Below, one piece after another: positions 7,029 through 13,445 of a stretch of 20,885 nucleotides of DNA. Position numbers and translations under genes: made by a program. The stretch comes from an uncultured Collinsella sp. (GTDB lineage Bacteria > Actinomycetota > Coriobacteriia > Coriobacteriales > Coriobacteriaceae). Where the stretch lies: assembly GCA_937896835.1 (NCBI GenBank), contig CALBOJ010000108.1, positions 1-20,885 of the forward strand. Reading direction: 5' to 3'. The notes beneath the pieces were generated by a model that made no database searches, had not been told where the DNA came from, and saw only the letters and a program-made list of their open reading frames with translations. The stretch's first letter is position 1. Every line of letters begins with the position of its first letter.

Positions 7029-8384
7029 TTAGCAGACGCCCTGGGCGAGCATGGCGTCGGCGACCTTCAGGAAGCCGGCGATGTTGGCTCCCATGACGAA
7101 GTTGCCCTCCTCGCCGTACTCCTTGGCGGTGTCGTCCACGTTGTGGAACATGCCGCGCATGAGCTGCTCGAGCTTGCCGTCGACCTCCTCGAAGGTCCAG
7201 GACAGATGCTCGGCGTTCTGGCTCATCTCCAGGCCGGACACGAGCACGCCGCCGGCGTTGGCAGCCTTACCGGGCATAAAGGCGACGCCGTTCTCCTGGA
7301 AGTAGGTCGTGGCCTCGATGGTCGTGGGCATGTTCGCGCCCTCGCCGACCACCTTGCAGCCGTTGGCGACAAGCGCCTGGGCGTCCTCGAGCAGCAGCGT
7401 ATTCTCGCGAGCGCAGGGCAGCGCGATGTCGCAGGGCAGCTGCCACACGCCGCGGCCGTCACCCTCGTGCCACACGGCATTGGGCTTCTCGTCAACGTAC
7501 ATAGCGAGCGTAACGCCCTTGTCGTGGCCGGAGCGCTTCTTGTTGTAGACGTGCTCGAGCACGGTGTAGTCGATGCCGTCGGGATCCTCGACCCAGCCGT
7601 GGGTGTCGGAGCAGGCCAGCACCTTGCCGCCGAGCTGGGAGACCTTCTGGACCGCGTAGATGGCGACGTTACCGGAGCCGTGAACGACGACGTTCTTGCC
7701 CTCGAAGGAGTCGCCGCGGCTCTTGAGGTACTCGTCCACAAAGTAGACCAGGCCGTAGCCGGTGGCCTCGGTACGGGCGAGCGAGCCGCCAAAGGAGAGA
7801 CCCTTGCCGGTGAGAACGCCGGTCCACTCGTTGGTCAGGCGCTTGTACTGACCGAACAGGTAGGCAACCTCGCGGCCGCCAACGCCCAGGTCGCCGGCGG
7901 GAACGTCGGTGTTGGGGCCGATGTGGCGATAGAGCTCGGTCATAAAGGACTGGCAGAAGTGCATGATCTCGTTGTTGGACTTGCCCTTGGGGTCAAAGTC
8001 GGAGCCGCCCTTGCCGCCGCCCATGGGAAGGGTGGTCAGGCTGTTCTTGAGAATCTGCTCCAGACCCAGGAACTTGAGCATACCCAGGGTGACCGTCGGG
8101 TTAAAGCGCAGGCCGCCCTTGTAGGGTCCAATGGCAGAGTTGAACTCGACGCGGTAACCGCGGTTGACCTGAACCTTGCCCTGGTCGTCGACCCAGGGAA
8201 CACGGAACATGACGATGCGCTCGGGCTCGACGAGGCGCTCCAGCAGGGCGGCCTCCTCGTACTCGGGGTGGGCGTCGAGAGCCGGCTGGATGGTGCCGAG
8301 GATCTCGGTCGCGGCCTGGATGAACTCAGGCTGCTCGGGATAGCGGGCCTTGAGCTCTTCGAGAACTTTCTGCGTGTAGCTCAT
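7029..8384 (-). CDS. gdhA: Glutamate dehydrogenase (hexameric GdhA type)
   Basis: The enzyme interconverts 2-oxoglutarate plus ammonium and glutamate, in the cytoplasm. The start is the ATG at 8384, preceded by GGAGG at a 4-nt spacing; an earlier in-frame ATG at 8426 has no such site. The resulting 451 residues match the roughly 447-residue E. coli GdhA. The substrate-binding lysine lies in PMGGGKGGSDFDPKGKS (K125), and the Rossmann nucleotide loop is VHGSGNVA (234-241). Similarity to the E. coli enzyme suggests NADPH use, but I cannot fix the cofactor from the sequence. It is monocistronic: a promoter region of about 250 bases upstream and its own terminator downstream. No functional link to the neighbouring selenium genes is evident. 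Confidence 0.96.
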   Translation of the reverse strand: MSYTQKVLEELKARYPEQPEFIQAATEILGTIQPALDAHPEYEEAALLERLVEPERIVMFRVPWVDDQGKVQVNRGYRVEFNSAIGPYKGGLRFNPTVTLGMLKFLGLEQILKNSLTTLPMGGGKGGSDFDPKGKSNNEIMHFCQSFMTELYRHIGPNTDVPAGDLGVGGREVAYLFGQYKRLTNEWTGVLTGKGLSFGGSLARTEATGYGLVYFVDEYLKSRGDSFEGKNVVVHGSGNVAIYAVQKVSQLGGKVLACSDTHGWVEDPDGIDYTVLEHVYNKKRSGHDKGVTLAMYVDEKPNAVWHEGDGRGVWQLPCDIALPCARENTLLLEDAQALVANGCKVVGEGANMPTTIEATTYFQENGVAFMPGKAANAGGVLVSGLEMSQNAEHLSWTFEEVDGKLEQLMRGMFHNVDDTAKEYGEEGNFVMGANIAGFLKVADAMLAQGVC

Positions 8385-8449
8385 GCTTCCTCCAATGATG
8401 GGAAACGAAAATGTCGGTCGCAGCACCCTATGCGCCGCGAACTTTATCG

Positions 8450-8479
8450 ACTATGGATAATATCGCACTGTTGCAGCAA
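8450..8479 (-). promoter_or_regulatory. Possible gdhA promoter
   Basis: On the minus strand TTGCTG (8474-8479) and CATAGT (8450-8455) are 18 nt apart, each matching 4 of 6 consensus bases, about 65 nt upstream of the gdhA start. A nearby TATTAT is an alternative -10. Weak evidence; apart from this the region 8385-8595 shows nothing I recognise. Confidence 0.22.
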
Positions 8480-8595
8480 AGTTTCGCATAAGCCGACGAG
8501 CAGATGTTTCGTTTTGATTACGATGCAGGTAGAAGCGTTTTTGAGTGCCTGACGTGCAAAACCCGTGTTTCAAACCTGTTTCGTCCACGTGTTCC

Positions 8596-8634
8596 AAACC
8601 ACCACATTGGGGACAGGCACCTTTGTGGTGGTTT
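8596..8634 (-). repeat. REP-like hairpin with GGGGACAGGCACC loop, possible terminator
   Basis: An 11-bp inverted repeat (AAACCACCACA/TGTGGTGGTTT) encloses a 17-base loop containing GGGGACAGGCACC. It begins 6 nt after the stop of the DUF3343 gene. On the minus strand only TTT follows the stem, so it is a weak intrinsic terminator. The loop core resembles a short palindromic intergenic repeat I recall from many bacterial genomes carrying REP-associated transposases. Only one copy is seen in this window, so the repeat call needs the genome. Confidence 0.45.
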
Positions 8635-8640
8635 TGGTGG

Positions 8641-9036
8641 TTAGAGGACGAGTTGGTGGTAGTCGGCGGGGGTTACGCGGCCCTCGGTGGCGGCGCGGAA
8701 GGCGGCGAGGGCATCGCCGGAAAACGGCATGGCCCAGCACAGGCCGCAACCTGCGGAAATGGAGCCGGGCAGCGGCATGATGCGCCCAGGCACGCCGGCG
8801 GCAAGACACAGCTGTTCGCATTCCATCACATCGAAGGTGCTGTCAAACGACACGATGATTTTGCGTTCGTGGTCAAGAACATCATCGGACGGGCCTTCAC
8901 GGTGTGCATCACGATACGCCGCGGCGGCCGCTTCCTCTTCCGCAGTATGTCCACAGCCACCGCAGCCGCAGGTACAGGGCTCGGAACCATCGCAAGTGCA
9001 AGGCTCTCCCGTGTCAGGGCAAATATCGTGAGACAT
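8641..9036 (-). CDS. DUF3343 (putative Se/S carrier) protein with Cys-rich N-terminus
   Basis: A 131-residue protein. Residues 59-112 fit the DUF3343 family, called putative Se/S carrier-like: a short alpha/beta domain with GRIMPLPGSIS and the conserved cysteine of SAGCGLC (C97, plus C100). In other genomes the family lies near selenium-dependent molybdenum hydroxylase and selenium-trait genes. The unusual part is the N-terminus: seven cysteines in 28 residues (6, 13, 15, 21, 23, 25, 28), including EPCTC twice, followed by His30 and an acidic/alanine linker. It looks like a metal- or chalcogen-binding tail. The start at 9036 has GGAG 5 nt upstream, and the gene follows mobA by 15 nt, so they form an operon. 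Role as a selenium carrier is inference from family and context. Confidence 0.8.
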   Translation of the reverse strand: MSHDICPDTGEPCTCDGSEPCTCGCGGCGHTAEEEAAAAAYRDAHREGPSDDVLDHERKIIVSFDSTFDVMECEQLCLAAGVPGRIMPLPGSISAGCGLCWAMPFSGDALAAFRAATEGRVTPADYHQLVL

Positions 9037-9051
9037 GGCAACTCCAATCGT

Positions 9052-9684
9052 CTAGGCGAGTAACTCTGCCGCCGCAAACTCCTCGGGCGTATTGACGTTT
9101 TCGAAGCAGAGCGTCGAGCCCGCGGCCTTAACGACCTGCGGCTCATCCATATATCCAGCGTTCACCCGATCGATTAGGCAGCGAATGCGCTGGCGGTCGC
9201 AGGCGAGCAGCTCTTGGGCGACCGGCGCACACGCGTCACGGCGCCAGACGGCACAAAGCGGCTCAATCCCCCGCTCCTCGCGCGGCACGCACACGTCGAG
9301 CGCCTCGGCCTCGACACAGCCGGCAAGGGCACCGATTAGCTCTGAAGAGACAAACGGCATATCACAGGCGACGATAGCAACGAGAGGCAGCTGGGCCGCA
9401 GTCAGCGAACTCGCGATGCCGCGCATGGCGCCCGCCGGCCCCTCAAGGTCCGCAACCACACGCGGCACCAGGCCGCCAAACGTGCGCTCCTCAAGATAGG
9501 CAAGCTCGCTGGGACGCGACGTCGTCACGACCAACTCGCCGGCAACTGGCGCCAGCCGACCCAGCACGCGCTCGATGAGCGGCTCACCGCAAAACGCCAT
9601 GCGCGCCTTATCGCAGCCCATGCGCGAGGACAACCCGCCCGCCTGGACGACACAAGAAAGATCGGCACGTCTTACGGTAGTCAT
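9052..9684 (-). CDS. mobA: Molybdenum cofactor guanylyltransferase (MobA)
   Basis: MobA transfers GMP from GTP to Mo-molybdopterin, giving the guanine dinucleotide cofactor needed by bis-MGD enzymes such as formate dehydrogenases. The 210-residue product has the nucleotidyltransferase signature QAGGLSSRMGCDKA (14-27), the metal-binding CDMP (107-110) and the terminal FENVNTPEE typical of MobA. The ATG at 9684 is about 10 nt after GGAGGT; in-frame ATGs at 9702 and 9708 lie at or above this site and are less likely. The open frame continues upstream through the tRNA-Sec gene but is not coding there. The related CTP-using MocA cannot be fully excluded, and would matter because the hydroxylase at 3128-5959 should use a cytosine dinucleotide. 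It is the first gene after the selC terminator. Confidence 0.9.
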   Translation of the reverse strand: MTTVRRADLSCVVQAGGLSSRMGCDKARMAFCGEPLIERVLGRLAPVAGELVVTTSRPSELAYLEERTFGGLVPRVVADLEGPAGAMRGIASSLTAAQLPLVAIVACDMPFVSSELIGALAGCVEAEALDVCVPREERGIEPLCAVWRRDACAPVAQELLACDRQRIRCLIDRVNAGYMDEPQVVKAAGSTLCFENVNTPEEFAAAELLA

Positions 9685-9722
9685 ACGGCAAAACACCTCC
9701 ATCGGCATGCTCGTAACCCGGC

Positions 9723-9774
9723 GCACGAAGCTAAATACAGCCGCCGAAATAGCGGCGCAACGAAAAGCTCGTGC
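9723..9774 (-). promoter_or_regulatory. Nested hairpin in the mobA leader
   Basis: An outer stem of 8 bp with one bulged base (GCACGAAGC at 9723-9731 with GCTCGTGC at 9767-9774) encloses a 5-bp inner stem (GCCGC at 9740-9744, GCGGC at 9752-9756) with a 7-base loop. It starts right after the selC terminator T-run and ends about 40 nt before the mobA start. No T-run follows, so it is not a terminator. It may be a structured mRNA leader; it is too small to match the Moco riboswitch as I know it. Confidence 0.35.
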
Positions 9775-9830
9775 AAAAACAAAACAGCGCCTTTGCGGCA
9801 CGCAGCAAGACCGCGAGCACAAAAGCGCTG
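9774..9830 (-). terminator. Rho-independent terminator of selC
   Basis: On the minus strand CAGCGCTTTTG (9830-9820) pairs with CAAAGGCGCTG (9795-9785) over 11 bp with one G-T pair, followed by TTTTGTTTTTG. The stem begins 8 nt after the CCA end of tRNA-Sec. It would end transcripts carrying selA, selB and selC, so mobA probably needs another promoter or read-through. Confidence 0.85.
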
Positions 9831-9838
9831 GTAGCGTA

Positions 9839-9935
9839 TGGCGGGAACGTATGTGAATCGAACACATCCAAGACGTTTTGCACGCCTCGCAACGGTTTTG
9901 AGGACCGCGGAGCCCACCGGAGCCCATCCGTTCCC
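9839..9935 (-). tRNA. selC: tRNA-Sec (selenocysteine, anticodon UCA)
   Basis: A 97-nt tRNA. The anticodon arm GCGGT/ACCGT encloses CCTCAAA with anticodon UCA at 9901-9899, which decodes UGA. Diagnostic features are a 6-bp D stem (GGGCTC twice, with two G-U pairs) and its 4-base loop CGGT, a long variable arm (AGGCGT/ACGTCT), and an extended acceptor arm. The 3' end is G plus encoded CCA. Acceptor pairs 1-7 are perfect (GGGAACG/CGTTCCC), but the eighth pair is G-A, an oddity for the 8+5 bacterial form. The T arm is ATGTG/CACAT with loop TTCGATT. It lies 36 nt after selB, with TAAAAT at 9948-9953 as a possible own -10. Confidence 0.96.
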
Positions 9936-9971
9936 AAGTGCGGCGGTATTTTACCAAACCGAGCAGCCAAT

Positions 9972-11939
9972 CTAGCGCAGGGAGCGCAGGCCGCCGGCAT
10001 CCTTGTCGAGCACCGTAAAGCGCACGGCATCCAGGTGCTCCAAGATGCTGATGGCACGTTTGCGCGACACGCCCAGGGCCTCACGCAGCACGCTCGTGGT
10101 GGCTGCGCCGCCGGCTGCCTCAATGGCGGCGGCGACGAGCTCACGCGCATGGGCCTCGGCGGCGGCAGACAGGGCAACGTCGCGCTCGACCTTCACGATA
10201 AAACGGTTGAGCGAAAGCTCGCGCAGGGCACGCGTCATGGTGTCGCGATCGAGCTGCAACTGCTCGCCCACCTCGGGCAATGTCGGTGCATCGAGGCCGG
10301 CTTCGTCCAGCAAGGCAACGATACGTTCGCAAGCCTCTCGCACCACGCGTGCCGCCGCGGCGGCCGAATGCGGATCGAATACCTCAGCGCCCTCGGCGGC
10401 GCACACGCCACGCGAGCAGCCCTCGGCAATCAGAGCTGCGGCAACTGTATCGTCAGCGGTAGGCCACGCAGCATGGGCAACGGCGCCGGGCGTAAAACCT
10501 GTCTCTTTGGGGGCAGCCGCGTGCATGGCGGACAGGGTCGCCGCCAGCGTACCCATCGCGGCATCGAGCGCGGAAGCATCTGCATACAGCGAGCCATCCG
10601 AGCCAGCAAGCGCGCAAGCAGCGCCCTTCGCCACCAACTCGTGTAACGCTGCCTCAGCCTCACCGGCAACAAGATCGAGCGCCTCGGCAACATCAACCGC
10701 CGTAACCGGCAGCGTCTGCAGCGCTAGCCAAGCGCCCACACCGCCCGCGATATCGCCGGACTCGAGCGCCGCGTACAGCACGCACTCCCCCTCTGTAAGC
10801 TCGCGCGAGCGACGGCAGCGCGAAAGCAGCACGCGCCCGCCGCCAACAAGCATCACGGGCGAATAGGACAGCACCACGGCATGGTCCCCGGCACGTAGCG
10901 GCAGCGAGTTTTCCAAGCGTACCTGAACGATACGGGTCTCGCCCACCGCCATGGGGGCCTCGCCCTCCATGAACATGATGCGACCGACAACCTCGGCCGT
11001 ACCCGCCATCACGTGCACACGCGTGCCCGACTCGAGCACGCGCGGCTTGGCGCCCTCGCGGCCCAAGTAGGTAAACGTCATCATAAAGCGCATCGTCTGG
11101 CCAAAGCGACCCGCCACGCCGAGCATCTCACCGCGATCGAGCGCGGCGACGGCATCGCCCACCAAGTTGAGCGCCACACGCTGACCGGGCAACGCCCGCG
11201 GCGTATCGCCATGCACCTGAATCCCACGCACGCGACAGACCGTACGCGACGGCAAAGCCATCAGCTCGTCGCCCACCGCAACCGGCGCATCGTGCAGCGT
11301 TCCCGTCACCACGGTACCGGCGCCCTTGATCGTAAAGCAGCGGTCGATGGGGAGACGCGGTGCGGCATCGGTGAGCTCGGCACGGGCGCGGCAGGCATCC
11401 CAACAAGCGGCAACCTGCTCGTCAAGCGCAGCCAGCAGGTCATCGATCCCCGCGCCGGTCTTGGACGACACCGGCACCATCGGTGCGTCGGCAAACACGG
11501 TATCCGAAAGAAAATCGTCCACGTCGAGCTCGGCCAGCTCAATCATTTCGCTATCGGCCAGGTCGCACATCGTCAGCGCCACCACCATATTCGTGACGCC
11601 CAGCAGCTCCAGCACATGCACGTGCTCGCGGGTCTGCGGCATAACGCCCTCGACGGCCGAAACCACTAGCACGGCCACGTCGATACCCGTGGCGCCCTGC
11701 ACCATGGCGCGCAGGTAGTGGGCATGGCCAGGCACGTCGACCAGGCCGACGATTTTACCACTCGGCAGCGCCAGCTCGCCAAAGCCAAGCTCAACGGTCA
11801 TACCGCGACGACGCTCAACCTCCAGGCGGTCGGGATTCTTGCCGGTCAGTGCCTCGATCAGTGCCGACTTACCGTGGTCAACGTGGCCCGCCGTGCCAAC
11901 GATAACGGGACACTCCACCAACGTTTGAACCTCACTCAT
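9972..11939 (-). CDS. selB: Selenocysteine-specific elongation factor SelB
   Basis: SelB delivers Sec-tRNA to ribosomes paused at a UGA followed by a SECIS hairpin. The 655-residue protein starts with an EF-Tu-like GTPase: G1 GTAGHVDHGKS (15-25), G2 RGMTVELGFG (45-54) and G3 DVPGH (68-72). Two beta-barrel domains and C-terminal winged helices that would bind SECIS RNA follow. Unusually the G4 motif, TKxD or NKxD in most members, reads TMCD (123-126). The start overlaps the end of selA by 4 nt (ATGA), so translation is coupled. Length compares with about 614 residues in E. coli. Its presence means UGA is read as selenocysteine in this organism. Confidence 0.95.
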   Translation of the reverse strand: MSEVQTLVECPVIVGTAGHVDHGKSALIEALTGKNPDRLEVERRRGMTVELGFGELALPSGKIVGLVDVPGHAHYLRAMVQGATGIDVAVLVVSAVEGVMPQTREHVHVLELLGVTNMVVALTMCDLADSEMIELAELDVDDFLSDTVFADAPMVPVSSKTGAGIDDLLAALDEQVAACWDACRARAELTDAAPRLPIDRCFTIKGAGTVVTGTLHDAPVAVGDELMALPSRTVCRVRGIQVHGDTPRALPGQRVALNLVGDAVAALDRGEMLGVAGRFGQTMRFMMTFTYLGREGAKPRVLESGTRVHVMAGTAEVVGRIMFMEGEAPMAVGETRIVQVRLENSLPLRAGDHAVVLSYSPVMLVGGGRVLLSRCRRSRELTEGECVLYAALESGDIAGGVGAWLALQTLPVTAVDVAEALDLVAGEAEAALHELVAKGAACALAGSDGSLYADASALDAAMGTLAATLSAMHAAAPKETGFTPGAVAHAAWPTADDTVAAALIAEGCSRGVCAAEGAEVFDPHSAAAAARVVREACERIVALLDEAGLDAPTLPEVGEQLQLDRDTMTRALRELSLNRFIVKVERDVALSAAAEAHARELVAAAIEAAGGAATTSVLREALGVSRKRAISILEHLDAVRFTVLDKDAGGLRSLR

Positions 11940-13393
11940 CGAGCAATCGCCTTCTCAACGCACGCGACGAGCGTCGATGCCGCCGTCTCGATATCGCGGT
12001 CTCCCACGAGCGTACGGACGTCAAACAAAATGCGATCGTGCGAGGTTCGCGTGACGACCGGCGTGTCGAAGTCCTGGACAAGCGACCGCTTGAGCGCGTC
12101 GACCGTCAGGCGCTCGTCAACAAGACGCACGGCCACGCACATCGTCGGCAGCTCAACGGTAGGCAGCGAACCGCCACCGGGCGTCGAAGACTCCTCGACG
12201 ATTTCCACCTGCACGGCACACGGGCAGCCAGCCTTATCGAGACCCGCCACCATCAGCTCGCGCAGCTTGCGTGCGCGACGCTCCAAATGGGCCTGCGGTA
12301 GCGTAAGCATGCTGAGCACCGGAATATCGCGATGGGCAACATCGGCGCCGTCCATGTAGATACGCAGCGTGGCCTCGAGCGCCGACAGAGCCAGTTTGCC
12401 CGGGCGCAGGGCACGCATAAGCGGATGCGACCCGCAGGCCTGGACCAGATCGCGACGGCCCATGATAATGCCCGCCTGTGCGGCACCGAGCAGCTTATCG
12501 CCCGAGCACGACACCAGATCGAGCCCTGCCGAAACCGAGGCCGGCGTGGTTTCTTCGCCGCCGCGCACCAGGATGTCATCGGGCAACAGCGCGCCCGACC
12601 CCTGGTCCTCGTAGAACAGCAGGCCATGCTTGTGGGCCAGAGCGGCAAGCTCCCGAGAGCCCACCTCCTCGTGAAAACCCTCGATGCGATAGTTGGAAGG
12701 ATGGACCTTAAGAATCATCGCCGTATCGGGCGTGATGGCTTGCTCATAATCTGCCAGGTGCGTGCGGTTGGTGGCGCCGACCTCGACGAGTTTGGCGCCC
12801 GAAGCCGCCATGACATCGGGGATGCGGAAGCTGCCGCCGATCTCGACAAGCTCGCCGCGGCTGACGATGACCTCCTTGCCTGCGGCATGGGCCGCCAGCA
12901 CCAACAGCACGGCAGCCGCGTTATTGTTAACGACCAGCGCGTCCTCGGCACCGGTAAGCGAGCGGATGAGCTGCGCGGCATGCTCCTTGCGCGACCCGCG
13001 CGAGCAGGTGTCCACGCTGTACTCGAGCGTACTGTAGCCGCGCGCGACCTCGGCCACGGCCTTGGCGGCCGACTCCGCGAGCGGGGCGCGACCCAGATTG
13101 GTATGGATAACAACACCCGTAGCGTTGACGGCAGGACGCAAGCTCGGCAGCGCGGAGCGATGCGCACGCCACTCGATGGCCGAGGCCAGCTCGCGCTTAG
13201 AGCGCGGAGCGGCACCGGCACGAATCGCGGCGCGCTCCTCGTCGAGCTCGGCCGTGACGGCGGCATGCACCACCGCATCGCAGGTCTCCCCCGCCGCCTT
13301 CACCACCGGCCACTCGGCAAGCAGTTCGTTGACAGAAGGAATGGCGCGCAGGCGGGCGCGCACCTCATCAGACATGTTCTGGCTATCGCTCAT
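11936..13393 (-). CDS. selA: L-seryl-tRNA(Sec) selenium transferase SelA
   Basis: SelA is the PLP enzyme that converts Ser-tRNA(Sec) to Sec-tRNA(Sec) using selenophosphate. The 485 residues (463 in E. coli) show TGVVIHTNLGRAPL (92-105), the glycine-rich EIGGSFRIP region near 184-192, and the PLP-binding lysine K300 in CSGDKLLGAAQAG. The start ATG at 13393 has AAAGG 6 nt upstream. It is followed by selB with a 4-nt overlap and preceded by the molybdenum oxidoreductase gene at a 52-nt gap without a terminator, so the three are probably one transcript. The selenophosphate synthase gene selD that it depends on is not in the window. Confidence 0.96.
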   Translation of the reverse strand: MSDSQNMSDEVRARLRAIPSVNELLAEWPVVKAAGETCDAVVHAAVTAELDEERAAIRAGAAPRSKRELASAIEWRAHRSALPSLRPAVNATGVVIHTNLGRAPLAESAAKAVAEVARGYSTLEYSVDTCSRGSRKEHAAQLIRSLTGAEDALVVNNNAAAVLLVLAAHAAGKEVIVSRGELVEIGGSFRIPDVMAASGAKLVEVGATNRTHLADYEQAITPDTAMILKVHPSNYRIEGFHEEVGSRELAALAHKHGLLFYEDQGSGALLPDDILVRGGEETTPASVSAGLDLVSCSGDKLLGAAQAGIIMGRRDLVQACGSHPLMRALRPGKLALSALEATLRIYMDGADVAHRDIPVLSMLTLPQAHLERRARKLRELMVAGLDKAGCPCAVQVEIVEESSTPGGGSLPTVELPTMCVAVRLVDERLTVDALKRSLVQDFDTPVVTRTSHDRILFDVRTLVGDRDIETAASTLVACVEKAIAR

Positions 13394-13445
13394 GTGCGGC
13401 CTTTCAAAAGAAACGTGGATCAGTCGAATACATCAGCTGAGTCAA

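Noticed and set aside
7014..8552. Plus-strand open frame of 512 codons opposite gdhA
   Set aside because: Antisense shadow of gdhA; no recognisable protein features.
9723..9774. Moco riboswitch upstream of mobA
   Set aside because: The structure is only about 52 nt with two stems, smaller than the Moco motif, and I cannot match its conserved bases.
9685..9957. N-terminal extension of the mobA frame through tRNA-Sec
   Set aside because: It passes through the tRNA and its terminator; the MobA domain begins immediately after 9684.
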